From assembly GCF_026212465.1 (NCBI RefSeq), contig NC_080049.1, positions 1,433,460 to 1,497,459 on the forward strand: DNA of 64,000 nt. Reading direction: 5' to 3'. The notes under the pieces are model-generated. The model ran no database searches, was not told the DNA's origin, and saw only the letters and a program-made list of their open reading frames with translations. Made by a program: the position numbers and the translations under genes. Source of the DNA: Amaranthus tricolor (taxonomy: Eukaryota > Streptophyta > Magnoliopsida > Caryophyllales > Amaranthaceae). The number at the start of each line of letters is the position of its first letter. Within the stretch, counting starts at the first letter, position 1. Of the stretch, positions 43,830-57,187 are shown one piece after another.

Positions 43830-44937
43830 CACAGCATCAGCAATCTTCTTCGTTCCTGGATCATTAATGGTAAATTTACCACTTGCATCTCGGGAATGAA
43901 GCCCGCAATACCAATCACGCACCCGATCTCCAGCAAGAGTATTCACATATGCGGAGTTAGTCGTAGATGAGGGCGTGGATGAACTTTGATTGGGGTATAA
44001 ACCCGCTTCCACCCACTCTTTTCGGACCTCATCGTACTTTTTCTGGCCTAAGCGATGATAAAACTTCCTTTTGCTTGCAGAATCAGAAGCTTTACCACAC
44101 TTTTTCTAATTAATCAATAGAAATCGAATGTCATGTATTAGTTTAATGACTGAATCAAAAGAAGTAAATTCAAATTGGTAAACTATAATATAATATGAAA
44201 TACTTACAACTTCTATGGGAGTTGTTCTTTTGGTAACAAAGGCCTCCCAATCCCTCTTCGATATGTGACCCCATATTTCGTAGGGCATCTTCGAAGGTTC
44301 TTGCTTTCCACCTTCGTTTCCCGTTTTGACCTTTTTGGTCGTACAGGGACGGGTCTTCGTAATCCAGCCAGTTACTAGCTTGGATTTGAAATCTCTGAAT
44401 CTTTCAGCAACAGCTGAAAGAAACACATTCTTCTTGTCCTCATCGCTCTCGATGTGGAAAAGATTCTACAAAAAAATTTTATATTTATTACTATCAATCA
44501 AATTAATTTTAAAATGAAAATAAATGAGTAAAAATAGTAAAGTTGCTTACCACAATATCATGCCATAGAGAGTTCTTCAAACCCCCTGGAACCTCGTTCC
44601 ATGCGTGCAATATGGAAAGCTTGCGGATACATAGACCCACTTGTTTTCCATATTGCCTACGCCATTTTCCGCAGGGTTGACCCAATGCATTGTATTCCAA
44701 ATGCATGGTTTCTGTGACTTTGAGGTTTTTTGTAGGACCTCGCCCTTTTCTTTTCTTACTGGTAGTGGGAGCATCCATTGGTGGGGCGTCTTCAGTTTTA
44801 AAATCATTGTCAATCGGTGGAGCGTCTTCAGCCATACACTCGTATCTCACAATTTGGTCCTCTTCGCTGTCATAACTACGATGCTCATTATCCGAGGTCT
44901 CAATCTCGGGGACAATTTCGTCTCTTAATAGATGCAT
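43830..44937 (-). pseudogene. TNPA-like second gene of the CACTA element (Transposase_24/Ptta type), 3' truncated, unit A
   Basis: Exons 44937-44551, 44465-44208 and 44105-43830 splice in frame for 307 codons. Recognisable parts are a KKRKGRGPTKNLKV basic segment, the conserved core WRRQYGKQVGLCIRKLS..HAWNEVP, KNSLWHDIV, and then RFRDFKSKLV...W and the MPYEIWGHISKRDWEAFV region of plant En/Spm-like proteins. In CACTA elements this protein binds subterminal repeats and assists transposition. Exon 3 ends at a good GTGAGT donor, but no following exon lies in the remaining sequence. Confidence 0.75.
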
Positions 44938-45137
44938 TGTATTTCAGTACCTGAAAGAGTATGAATAGAAATATATTAGAACATAAGCTAAGTAATATTA
45001 AGAATATGACTAAAACAATTCTAATACGTTCAACACAATAATATATAACAAATAGTGTTATGTGCAATGTTTCATGCAAAACAAACCAAGTGCCAAAAAA
45101 ACTTTAAAAAGCTTTAAATTCATACCTTGTGAATCAC

Positions 45138-48100
45138 TTAATTCAAATGTATTCCTTCCGTGTGATCTACACGCATATAACCAACATCTACATCATCTAC
45201 ATCATCTTGATCCACTGATTTTGGATAAATAAAGGGAGGGGAGTCTTCAAAAGCATCATATTCTTCCTCATCCTCAACATCAAATATACCAAGGATACTT
45301 CTTTTTCCCGGTACAACAATAAACCATTTTTTATCAGACGGGTCGACAATGTAGAATACTTGCTTGGCTTGTGTAGTTAGTATGAATGGCTCCTCACTAT
45401 CACGCAAACGAGCTAAGTCTACAAGAGTGAATCCACAAGGGTCGTCATTTTTAATGCATCGTCGATTATTATCTACCCACTTACATTTGAAAAGACCAAT
45501 ATTGAAAGTAGAGTAGTCAAGCTCCCATATTTCATGTACCCGCCCGTAGTATACCAATTTAGCATCAACCAGCGCTTGATCCTTCGCACTCGCGTAAAAT
45601 GTAGACGACGCCAAAATAGAAACCCCACTATTCTGTAGATACGATGACTTCTTGTCTTGACCCTCAGTCCAAAATGTGAAGCCATTGACATCGTAACCCT
45701 CATATTTGTTGACATCATCACGAGGACCAAAAGCTAACCACTTAACAATTTCGGATACACCCTTGAGTTCTTCGCATATTACTCGATTATGAAACCAATT
45801 AATAAACGTCTTGTTATGCAACTGCATCAATGCCCTATCCCCTTTAGAAGGATGTTTTGCGAGCAATATATCAAAATGCTCACTCAAAAAAGGATGAACT
45901 TCCGGAATATGATGCAACACATACAAGTGTGCTTGTAGAAGGCTTTCTCGAGGAGGTGTGACCGATTTGGAGCCAGTTGTTCCTTTTCCCTCAAGCCTTT
46001 CTTCATGTCTAGAGGTGGGAAGTCCAATAGGCTTTGCCATGGCCAAATACTCGGCTATAAAGTTACTAATCTCATCGCTCACAGTGCCTTGAATCATACT
46101 CCCCTCGGGTTGTGCTGGATTCCTCACCTTGTTTTGTAAAACACCCATGTGTCTTTCAAAAGGATAACACCACCTTAAAAAAACTGGACCCAAAAGCTTG
46201 ATCTCACGAACGAGATGGACAATAAGATGAACCATTATGTCAAAGAAAGAAGGTGGAAAATACATCTCAAACTTGCATAAAGTTACAATCACGTCGAGTT
46301 GAAGTGCATCAAGTTTAAAGGGATCAAGAACTTTACTACAAATTGTGTTGAAGAACGAACATAGCTCGGTAATAGCATATCTCATATGTTTTGGCAGTAT
46401 TCCACGGATTGCAATTAGTAAGAACACTTGCATCATTACATGGCAATCGTGAGATTTCATGCTTCCCAACTTCAGCTCACCATTTAGGCTCACAAATCTC
46501 TTCATGTTGGATGAGTACCCAGACGGAACCTTAATGCCATACAAACACTCACAAAATGTCCGCTTCTCTGCTTTGGACAATGTGTAGCAAGCTGGAGGCA
46601 AATAAAATTTGTCATTACTCATCTTCTTCTTACTGCCACCAACTTCATCAGCTCTATTTCTTTTCTTACTCACCTTAACATGTGCCCACAACTCCGGACG
46701 AAGACTCTTACATTCAAACTAATCTCGCACGGCCCTAACATCTTTTGTCTTACCCGGAATGTTCATGAGAGTCCCGAGTATGGCATCGCATACATTTTTT
46801 TCTATATGCATAACGTCAAGACAATTCCTAACCTGTAGATCTCTCCAATATGGAAGCTTCCAAAAGATTGATTCTTTTTTCCATAATCGGTCTTTACCCC
46901 CTTGCACTTGCCCCGTTTTACCAAATACAGTGTCAACTCCCTTAACCTGTTCATAAACCTCATAACCGGTCAACGGTCGACGAGCTACACGGTCCTCAAC
47001 CTCCCCGTTGAACAACTTCTTCTTCTTACGATATTGGTGGTCTCGTGGGAGGAACTTTCTATGGTGCATGAATACGTGTTTGCACTTAGGAATCCACGTG
47101 GATTCCATGTCATCGATACATATTGAGCATGCTTTCTTCCCTTTGTTCTTATACCCCGATAAGTTGCCATATGCCGGAAAATCATTAACGGTGCATAAAA
47201 GCATTGCACGCAAGGTGAACTCCTCATTAGCATATGCATCAAACACTGAAACGCCTTCATCCCACATCTTTCTCAAATCCTCAATGAGAGGTGCAAGATA
47301 CACATCTATGTCATTGCCAGGTTATTTAGGACCCGAGATAAGAAGCGAAAGCATTATGTACTTACGCTTCATACACAACCAAGGTGGCAAATTATAGATC
47401 ACTAAAAGTACCGGCCAAGTACTATGTTGAGAACTAAGATTGCCGAATAGGTTCATTCCATCCGTACACAGTCCGAGCCTTAAATTACGAACCTCATCCC
47501 CAAAAGTCTTATGCAACCTATCAATACTCTTCCACTCCGGAGAATCAGATGGATGTGTGAGCAAGTGACCTTTCTTCACCCTATCTGCATGCCACCTCAA
47601 ATTTAACGCATCTTTCTTTATAGAAAACAAGCGCTTGAATCTAGGTATTATTGGAAGATACCACAATACCTTAGCCGGGGGCCCTTTAGCATCCCGAGCC
47701 CCTTTACGCTTGTAGCGCGATAACCCACACCTAGGACACTCTTCTAAGTTCTCGTTTTCATTCCGATACAACACACAATCATTCGGACACGCATGAATCT
47801 TCTGGTACTCTAAGCCGAAAGGACACATGAGCTTTTTGGCATAATATGTCGACTTTGGAAGTTCATTTCCCTCAGGAAGCATCTCACCTAACGCTTCTAA
47901 TAATATTGTGAAACTAGCGTCACTCCAATTGAACTTTGACTTAATGTTGAAAATTGTCAACACTGCTGTTAGTTTGGTGAACTTTGTACATCCAGGGTAC
48001 AAAGGCTTTTGAGAAGCCTTTGTCAACAAGTCAAAAACACGAGGACATTTTTCTAACTCATCCTCGACTCCCTCCATCATCTCATCAACACGATCCACAT

Positions 48101-48458
48101 CCTTATCGACATTCTCTTCATCTGTCTCATACCCATCAACATGATCTACTACATCCTCATTGACATCGGCCACATTATTGACGTCATCAACAACACTTTT
48201 CTCTTTGTAAACTCCCTCCTCACCATGCCAAACCCAAACATGATATTGAGGCCTAAACCCACGTCGAAGTATGTGCTCCCTAAGGATATCAACACTATCT
48301 ACCTTTGATACATTGCCACAACTGACACATGGGCAATAAAAACCAGATCCCCCTGTCCTAACTTGATGTTCAACCGCAATACTACAAAATTCTAATACGC
48401 CATCAATAAATTCCGACGATTCAATGCTTCCATACATCCAAGAACGATCGTTTGTCAT
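45138..48458 (-). pseudogene. CACTA transposase TNPD/TNP2, unit A, two nonsense codons
   Basis: The likely start is the Met at 48458 (MTNDRSWMYG), opening the transposase-associated domain (CPCVSCGN, REHILRRGF). The TNP2 core follows: CPNDCVLYRNE, CPRCGLSRYKRKG, LRWHADR, LRLGLCTDGMNLFG, LCMKRKYIMLSLLISGPK. An in-frame TAA at 47322-47324 sits where Gln is expected before PGNDIDVYLAPL. The frame continues to an in-frame TAG at 46719-46721, then on through DUF4218 (CSFFNTICSKVLD...FERHMG) and DUF4216 (GFTFWTEGQ...YYGRVHEIWELDY) to 45138. The rest is full length, about 1,100 codons. Both stops also occur in unit B, so the defect is ancestral. The element cannot supply its own transposase. Confidence 0.9.
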
Positions 48459-48519
48459 CCTAATTAGTGTGATAAATTGATTCAAAATAAAATTAATACA
48501 CAACTTTTAAACATATATA

Positions 48520-49880
48520 CTTATTTATAATAAACATATTTACTAAATATGCAAATAATTAATTAACAAACCACAAACCACAATATAAATAATAAACAAC
48601 AAACCACATTCCTAAAAATATATACTTTGAATAATTAACCTTGTATAACCTTAGAAATATAACATTCAAAATATAAATAATAAAATTAAATCATTTAACC
48701 TTATAGAAATATAAGTATTCTAATTCTAATAATTAAAGACAACATTTTTAACAAAATATGCAAATAATTATCCGATGTCACATTATCACCACTCTGTCAG
48801 TTATATACTTCATTAATTTCCACTTTGCATAAATAATTTAAAATTATTAGTATTGAAAAATTAGTAAGTAAAAATATTAATATAAAATATGAAAACAACA
48901 TGTTCTAAGATTCTTGATTATATTTTGTACTTTATATTATTTTGTATTTAATTTCAACTTATGTAATTAAAATTGAGTTTAGACATCACTAAAAACTTCC
49001 TTATTCAATGAGGAATTGAGGCAAATTGATGAGCTTGTTGTTGGGCTTACACATATAGCTCCAAAAGATAACCCGACATAAGTCTGGTTTTCATAATACA
49101 ACCAATTGGTTTATTTGGTCATACTCTAACTTTTCCAAGTGAAAATCAAGATGGTGAGAAGCTCACTAACATAACCTTAAACAAATCACAATACATTTCA
49201 TAGTCTACTTATCATTAACAAAGTTTAAGTTGCACTAATCGTTAATTCCCTCGACCCTTTTAATTCTACGATGATCACAAGTGGGTAGTTCTCTAACACA
49301 ACTATAACCAAATCACAATACATGCCATAGTCTATCTAGTAAGTAGTATCTATCATCATGTACTACAATAAACGTGATTCACCATGAAGCAAGACAGAAG
49401 CAAGCAGCGACAGCCAACAAAATTTTGGTTGAATAACAATTAAAAGGTCACAACAACAGCAAAATTAGAAAAACTTCAAAAAACAAATCAGTGAATAAAC
49501 GAATAAAGAAGATGAACAATCGACATAAGTGAGGCGAAACAATAAAAAATTGACAACAGTTTTGAAGAATGAGATATTTCAATGCTTATTGAAATTAAAA
49601 AGAGAAATAATACCTTACTTCGTAAGTTTTGAAGATGAACAAGCAAATGCCTTTGGTTTCAAACGGTTTTGAAGAATGCACACAGTAGCACAAGCAAATG
49701 CACGAAACAAACAAACGTTTGTGAACAAGAAGTTTGATTTCTGGGTTTGTGAATGAAAATGAAGATGAACACAGTAGAACAAGCAAATGCACGAACGGTT
49801 TTTCAATGGGTTCGTTTGAGAGAACAAAGCAGTAATCGTTTTGTGAAGGGTTTTGTGAAAAAAGAAACTGATGATGGCGG
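48520..49880. other. CACTA 5' leader, unit A
   Basis: AT-rich sequence between the transposase start and the subterminal repeats. Small open frames exist near 49595-49888, but none is convincing. Confidence 0.45.
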
Positions 49881-49889
49881 GTTTTCAAT

Positions 49890-50190
49890 TAAAATTACAA
49901 CGGTCATTTGCTGCGGTTCAAAGGAAACCGGAGCAATTAGGAAATTTTGAAGGTTTATTTGCTGCGGTTCAAGCAAAATCGGAGCAATTAAGAAAATTGT
50001 GAAGAGCTATTTGCTGCGGTTTTGCTTTAACCACAACAATTAATGTGTTTTTGAATGATATTTGCTGCGGTCCCTTGGTTAACCGCAGCAATTAATGTTT
50101 TTTTTCTAGTACATTTTCCTATTTATTGCTGCGAATATAAAAAAACCGCAGCAAATGATGAGCAGCAAATACAATTTTTTTCCACTAGTG
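49890..50190. promoter_or_regulatory. CACTA terminus and subterminal repeats, unit A
   Basis: TTTGCTGCGGTT or its complement AACCGCAGCAA occurs at least seven times in 300 bp, in both orientations, ending at the CACTAGTG terminus (50190). Clustered 10-12-mers of this kind are the binding sites of TNPA-type proteins in well-studied CACTA elements. A similar region occurs at 63383-63683. Confidence 0.75.
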
Positions 50191-50433
50191 ATATCGTGTG
50201 TTATTCTTTAAAGTTTAGTTTCCGTACATACGTTATAGTTTTACATATTGACTTAAAACTATTCCAGAAAACTGTTTTGAAAGGTCACTCAATCTCTTGA
50301 GACAATCTTCCAGACAAAAATTTTAAACGGCCATACTCTTTATTCACCCCCCCTCTAAAGAGTATTCGACCTCCTATCAACTTTCAAATTATACTATCAT
50401 ACTCGGTAAATTTGTGTATGATTATTAATGGGA

Positions 50434-51620
50434 ATTGCTAAAGATCGCCACTCTTTTTATTTTATCGCCAACCCTATATGAATGAAATGACGAAAATGCC
50501 CCTAGACTTAAAATTTGTTAAACACACTTCAATCTCACTTAATAACACTTTTATCACTCTAAAAACATTAAACACACTTCAATTCCGAACACTTTTATCG
50601 TCACCCTATATATATTGAATTTCCGAGATCGCCCCTGCATAATATACGAACTCAAACACGGTAACATCTCTCTAAAAATGCTCTCTCAGTTAAAACAAGT
50701 TAAAAGTTGGAATTGATTTACAATGGCTAACCAAAGCGACTATGAATCCGATTCGATACATACTTTAATCGATTCGAATGGTTATTTAAAAAAAAAATTG
50801 GAGTCGCAAAAAAACGTGCGACTGGACCACGGTTGAGTCGCAAGTTTTGTGCGACTCAGCCACGGTTTGGTCGCGTGCGACTGAATTTTTATTTATATAT
50901 TTATTTTATTTCTCTTTTTTATTTAAATTACTTTTTATTTTCTTATTATTTAATATATGTTGTAATAAATTATTTTATTTTATAATTTACATTATTATTA
51001 TTTAAATTATTTAAATATTTTTTATTTTTTATTTTAATTATTCTAGTAACTTATAATTTATGTTGTAGTAATTTATTTATATTATTTTTTATTTTATTAT
51101 TATTAGAATTATTTTATTTTATATACATTTTTAATTTAGTTGAAATTTTAATTATTAAACTAAATTATATTTTTATTTAATATTGAATATTTTTTATTAT
51201 TAATGTTTCTTTATATAATATTTTATTAACCTAATCTATGTTTTATTTCATATTTTAAATTTGCAGGACTTTGAAAACTTAGGGGACTTTGAAAACGTGC
51301 GACTGAGCTGCGGCAGAGTCGCGCGCGACTCCTTTTTTTATTTTTTTTGTTATTTTTTAAATTAAATTCGTTTAGAAATTACCTCGAATTATTGCTTGTG
51401 TTTTGAATTTCTTAGTTTTAGCTCCACAAATTTTATGTTTTAATTTAGTGTTTTTAGAGTGATAAAGGTGTTATTTAGTGAGGTTGGAGTATATATAAGA
51501 AATTTTAAGTCTAAGGGAAATATCGTCAATTTATTAAAATAGGGAAATATTGTCAATTTATTAAAATAGGGATGGTGATAAAATAGAAAGGGTTGTGAAG
51601 TTTAAGAATTGTGTAATTAA
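50434..51620. mobile_element. Non-autonomous long-TIR element, unit B copy
   Basis: Counterpart of 37558-38712. It carries an extra tandem copy of a 27-28-bp piece (AAATATYGTCAATTTATTAAAATAGGG, about 51520-51572) in its right arm. A third copy begins near 63927. Confidence 0.6.
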
Positions 51621-51872
51621 TTTTGGATATTATATATAATTGACATTTTATAGTGCTAAAGCAATGGAGAAGAGAATTAGTATTTTCTATAGGTGTTGAG
51701 AATACTAGAGTGAAAGAGAATGTCTTAAACCACTAAGTTAACCAACATTTCTTAGTATTTATTAGAGTTAAATTTAACTTATTAGAACTTATTTAAACTT
51801 ATTAGACTTAGAAATAAGTCTAATAATATATTTGTAATCTATGCTTAGGGTTGACCAATAATGCTAATTATC

Positions 51873-52343
51873 GACTTTTAATTTTTTGGACAAAGAAATT
51901 CACGTGCTATTATGACCATAATTCAATACTAACAGAGTATATAATATAATATGAACGTTATTTATTAATTATTTTAATAAAACCTAATGTTATACATACT
52001 TTATCAAATATTTCACTATAAAATTAGAAACAAAAGTCAAATGAATTTGGCTAAGAAGAGTTTAATATAAGGAAAGGACATCATGTAGCAATTATTTATG
52101 ACCAACGACTATTTAAAAATCAATTAATGTTAAATGTGCACTATTGACCATTAAAAAGAAAAATCAATTTTTTTTTAAATGTCTTATTTGCCTTAGGATT
52201 ATTATCCATCAATTAATGTTAATTTGTATTTTATTCTTAATTTACGCGTTAAAACATAGTTAAATGATATTTTGTTTGATTATCTAAACATAAGGTTTAT
52301 TAATATCTATTTTTTTATAATTTTAAATTATACACCATTATTG
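51873..52343. other. About 470 bp present only in unit B
   Basis: Unit A joins TAATTATCGA directly to ATTTATGAAGTATTG (about 38970), whereas unit B has about 470 bp of AT-rich sequence between the same flanks. No terminal repeats or target duplication are evident, so a deletion in A is as likely as an insertion in B. Confidence 0.7.
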
Positions 52344-53207
52344 TTATGAAGTATTGAATTTATGCATTGACAAACGTACAAAAAGCAAATTAGACATTTG
52401 AAATTAGACAAAGGGAGCATTATGCATGAAAATTTAATTATAAAATGATAAATAGTCTGAATTATTTTCACTATTCACAAGGTCAAAGACTTTTCTTTTT
52501 ATCTTTGTGATAAAAATTTAATTCTCATCGATTATTGCCTACCACTTAAAGTTTCCATACCCAAATACGTTAAATTGTGAATTGTTTTATTTTGGTTGCC
52601 TCAGTTTCTTGATGATGACAACAAATGTTATATGGAGATCAATTACACATTCGACATTCAAAAAGAGTGGCCATCCACTGCCTAATCATGAATGAATGAA
52701 TTAGGAAAAAAGGGAGGATATAGAATTAATATTTGAATAGGGAGCAATTTTTTATTTAATAAATGCTTGCTATTACTCAAAAGCACTGCCAATTATTTTG
52801 TAAATGTTTTGTTGTTGTTAAAATTTGATTTATGTAATTCTTATTCTAGTTAGCCTTTTGTTATTATTTATCTCTATTTTTTATTTTATTTTATGGAATT
52901 TATGAGGAATTATCTGTATATTAAAACTAAGTATATTTTTATGCTTTATAGACATCTCATGAAATGAAATGTTTCTTTCTTAGATAGATTATCACATTCA
53001 CCCATTTGGCACACATTTATATTTTTTTATAGAAAAGAAATGTTATTATCACAAAATTTAATTATGAATAAAATACAGTGAAAAGAAAAAGAAAATGCCA
53101 CAAATTCAAGTAAAGCCAAAAAAGGCTCATTCCATCATACTCTACTTCTTCTACTGAAATGGTGGTCATGAAAATGAAGTAAAGCCCATTCCATCTTGTT
53201 CAACAAT

Positions 53208-56134
53208 TTAAAAAGCCATAAAGGCTTCCCTACTAACAATGTAGTACCCCCAAGCCAAACCAACTATTGTACCACTTCCAAATCCAATCACTACAACATC
53301 CCACATCGATAATTCTGTTTTTTCTTCCACATTATCATTGTTCAAAGATTGCAAAACCGTATTGTTTTTGCATTCAAGTAATGGTGCTCCACACAATTCA
53401 AGATTTCCCTCGTACAAATTAGATGAGAAGGTATCAAAATTGTTACCACGGGGTATAGGCCCTTCCAGTTGATTATGTGAAACATTAAAAAACCCGAGAA
53501 ATGTTAAACTAACAAGTTCTTGAGGGATTTCACCGATAAGCCTATTTGATGATAGGTCTAAACCATCCAACAATGATAAGTTCCCGATGGAGGAAGGGAT
53601 GTTTCCGGTAAGGAGGTTATGCGAGAGATTAAGATTTCGAAGTGCTCGCAACATCCCTATAGAATTTGGAATCTCTCCTTCAAAGTGATTATTAGACATA
53701 TCAAATGTTGACATAGAAGTAATTATCTTCTTATAATCCAGTTCCACCCCCTTTACTGTCATCTTGATGGAGAACATATAATCACCATCTCTACTATTTT
53801 CTAAGTACCTTGGACTTCCTATAGTAGACATGTCGTCCATCATGGAACGAAATTGTTTCATGTACATGAATGGCAATTTACCACAAAAATTATTGTTTGA
53901 AATGTCGAGAATATGTAGATTTGAAAAAGGAAATGTTGCAATTATTGATAAATTTTTGGTTATATCACCATGAAATTTATTAAACGATAGGCTGAGAACC
54001 TCTAAAGATGGAAGGCTACCTAACCAATAGGGGAATACATCTTTGAATTTGTTGTTCCTCAAATTTAAGACTGTCAGGTTTCTACATTTAGATAAAGACC
54101 TAGGTATAGCTCCTTCTAACTGATTGTCAGTGAAATCAACATATTGCAATAAATCACAAGTAGAAAATGTTGATGGAATGGTGCCCTTGAAATTATTTGA
54201 TTGGAGATTCAGTACAGCTAATTGAGTACTAGTATTGCCCAAGCAATGAGGAACTTCTCCATTAAACTTGTTATAAGATAAATCAAGGATTTCAAGATAA
54301 ACCAAGTTGCAGATAGACGAGTTTTTAAAATTCGTGATATTGTATCCTGGAATGCATGACAAATATAAAAGAATTTAGAGAAACTTGTATCTTCATATAA
54401 TAATGTATAAATACATCATAGTAAAAGAATATTCTACCAAGAAATTTAATCTTTTTTGAAAAGAAAAAAAAAATTGATCACATGACTTCTTAAAAAAGTT
54501 AGAAATTAGTTTACAATGAATATTGCTTTCTATGAAAGGTTACAAAAAATATTTGACTTGGATGAATATTGGAAACATTTGGATTAATATTTGAAATTTT
54601 AGATTTTATTCATAAAAAAAATATTCTGATTTACCACCCTATTTATTACTCCCTCCGATTTCATATGTTATTCTCAAATAAATTTACGAATTTTAGAATA
54701 TTTATGTGGGATGTTAATTGATTCGTCTCAATAAATTATTTCTAAATATCAAAAATCAAAGAAATACATTAAAGATAATTTAATAGAACTTGTTTCATAT
54801 ATTTTTATTGGTTACATTAATCAATGTTATAAAAAAAATAAAGCAAATATGAAAAACCTTTATAATACAAGAAATATATTTTTATTAGTGACAAGCGAAT
54901 TTAAAAAAGAAAATAATAATTTAATAGTTGGAAGTCTCAATGTATGCAATGGCGAACTATTTTGAAAGATGCAATTTAGATAGGCATTGCTAAAGATTAG
55001 TGTACCTGTAATCTGTGGTGTGATTTTTCCAATCAAGTTATTGTTGGCAACCGACAAATAAAAAAGACTCGTAAGCTTTCCAATGTTGACAGGTAACTGA
55101 CCCGTGAGTTGATTATATGATAAATCCAAAACACTCAAATTTGTAAGAAGAGAAAAAGAATTTGGTATCTCACTATGAAATTGATTATTTGATAAATTCA
55201 AATAAATCAAATTTCTAAGAAGAGAAAAAGAATTTGGTATCTCACCATATAACTGATTATTTGATAAATCCAACACACTCAAATTTGTAAGAAGAGAAAA
55301 AGAATTTGGTATCTCACCATGTAATTGATTATTTGATAAATCCAAATAAAACAAATTTGTAAGAAGAGAAAAAGAATTTGGTATCTCACCATGTAATTGA
55401 TTATTTGATAAATACAAAAACCTCAAATTTGTAAGAAGTGAAAAAGAATTTGGTATCTCACCATGTAATTGATTATTTGATAAATCCAAATAAAACAAAT
55501 TTGTAAGAAGAGAAAAAGAATTTGGTATCTCACCATGTAATTGATTAATTGATAAGTCTAAACTTTTCAACCTCTTTAAGAATCCTAATTCATAAGGAAG
55601 TAATCCCGAAAAATTGTTGAAAGAAAGATCCAAAACTTGAAGCTTTTGAAGTTTACTAAACTCTGGCGATATTGTACCAGAAAAGTCGTTCTGACGAAGG
55701 TAAAGGCACCGAAGCTCCGACATATTAACAAATAAAGAGAGTGGACCACTAAAGCTGTTATCGCTAAGGTCGAGATATTGGAGTTTTGTAAGGAGAGGAA
55801 GAGAAGACGGGACATGCCCATAAAAATAGTTATCTTGGAGAGATAGGTTTTGCAGGTTTGTAAGAAAACCGATTTGAGGAGAGAGAGTACCATTGAGTTT
55901 TAAGTTGGAGATGTCCAGGGAAATGACAGTGGGAGAGTAAGAAGACGAAGAGCAAGTGACGAATGACCAATTGCAATGGTGAGTAGTGTTTTTCCAAGAT
56001 GATAGACTTTTATGAGGATCATCTTTAATGGCAGATTTAATAGCTAATAATGCTTCTTGTTCTGATAATATTCCGCCATTGATGAAGCTAATATTCAGAC
56101 AGTGAATAAACAAGAAGAAAACAAGAATTCGCAT
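53208..56134 (-). CDS. LRR receptor-like protein, unit B, 755 aa, frameshifted tail
   Basis: Exons 56134-55006 and 54346-53208 (minus) correspond exactly to the unit A gene. Signal peptide, LRRNT_2 domain, six 24-residue repeats, island, cap and membrane helix are all present. Near 53240 a 2-bp deletion relative to unit A shifts the frame just after WGYYI. The cytosolic tail becomes VSREAFMAF and stops, 30 residues shorter than in A and without the GKPLWLF motif that fits the family. Differences elsewhere are scattered substitutions, with several in the tandem LRRs (for example NQLYGEIP and NQFHSEIP in the last copies). The product may still reach the membrane, but tail-dependent functions could be altered. 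It could be functional or an early pseudogene. Confidence 0.82.
55135..55560 (-). repeat. 72-bp tandem repeats encoding LRRs, unit B (6 copies)
   Basis: Same unit as in the A gene and the same copy number. The two distal copies (about 55140-55285) are more diverged than any in A, while the proximal ones are nearly identical to A. Confidence 0.9.
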
Positions 56135-56889
56135 TTTGTTATTTTTGTTTCTTTTACTTTGATGGGTAGAATACTAGAATTTGAGATACATGATGAGAGG
56201 AAAATGAAAGACTTTTTATAATGTGTTAAAATGAAAGACTATTTATAGTCCAAGTAGTATTAGTAGTACGCTTTTAAATGGTAATCGACTGTTGCTGAAC
56301 CTGAACAACTATTAGTTATACTTCATTTGTAAAGGTCTTATAAAAAAAGTAGGTAGTATAAAGTTTTCCCACAAGTAATAAATTATTTTAGTAGTCAACA
56401 AGTATATTGTTATTCATATTTGGTGACGGCTTAATAGTCAACAAGTATATTGTTATTCATATGTAAAAACTAATCTGCTATGTTGAGTTTACACTCAACA
56501 AAAATGAACCTTTCCCACTTAATAATGTAAAGTACTCCATGCGACATTATAATTATTACAATTGTAAAGTAGCGAACTCTAACTCTGAACAGAACGTCTT
56601 GCCACCAAGCTTGTTAGAATCGGGATCCTAAATATAATAAAAAAGGAGGTGGGGTCAAAATCGATAGAATCGGATCGTAAGATCGTAAGATCCTACGAAT
56701 ATGTTTTAATATGTTATAGGATACTTAATTATCACTCATATTTCTTCATATTAGTTCATCTTTAAAGTTTTGAGTTGTATATAAAGATTTATTTGACTTT
56801 ATCTTTTTATTGATTAAAAGTATACTTTTAATAATCTTTGTGATTTAGTAAGTACATGAATTTTCTTAATCGTAATGATGATATACTTT

Positions 56890-57187
56890 TAAGAATAATT
56901 TGCGAATTACAGCCTTGAAGTTTAGTACTTTTGCGAATTACAACCTCAATGTTTATTTTTTATGAAATATAGCCAACAAAGTATCAAAGTTTATAGGTTC
57001 ACGCCAAAAACACAGAACTCCGACCACTTAATCTAAAATTCCGACCACCAAAATGGTTGGAATTCTATGTTTTGGTTTGAACATGCAAACTTTGATACTT
57101 TGGTGGCTGTAATTCGCAAAAAATAAACATTGAAGCTGTAATTCGCAAAAGTGCTAAACTTTAAGGCTGTATTTCGCAAACTATTCT
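56890..57187. mobile_element. Intact MITE in unit B
   Basis: About 298 bp with inverted arms: TTTGCGAATTACAGCCTTGA...TTAGTACTTTTGCGAATTAC on the left and GTAATTCGCAAAAGTGCTAA...AAGGCTGTATTTCGCAAACT on the right. The middle contains the palindromic pair CCGACCACC/GGTTGGAATT. The unit A counterpart is internally deleted. A related copy lies at 35165-35467. Confidence 0.65.

Larger units (their letters stand above)
37319..50190 (-). repeat. Tandem unit A (12,872 bp)
   Basis: From 37319 the sequence ATATCGTGTGTTATTC begins a block that restarts at 50191 and again at 63684. Unit A contains the end of the Copia LTR, a long-TIR non-autonomous element, an LRR receptor-like protein gene and most of a CACTA element, and it ends exactly at the CACTA terminus. 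It is the leftmost unit, since the LTR upstream of 37319 is present only here. It is shorter than unit B by 621 bp because of several indels. Confidence 0.95.
43830..50190 (-). mobile_element. CACTA (EnSpm) transposon, unit A, 3' truncated
   Basis: The right end (50190) reads ...TTTTTTCCACTAGTG, i.e. CACTAGTGGAAAAAA on the minus strand, followed inward by repeated TTTGCTGCGGTT / AACCGCAGCAA motifs (49900-50160), which are subterminal repeats. On the minus strand the order is terminus, 1.5-kb leader, a TNPD-type transposase (48458-45138), then a TNPA-like gene (44937-43830). The TNPA-like gene stops after a splice donor, and no left CACTA terminus follows, so the distal end is lost. The element is defective. 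Confidence 0.85.

Noticed and set aside
49595..49888. 97-codon minus-strand frame in the CACTA leader (also 63088-63381)
   Set aside because: Repetitive, Phe/Ser/Cys-rich translation without similarity; the copies are equal only because the whole unit is duplicated.
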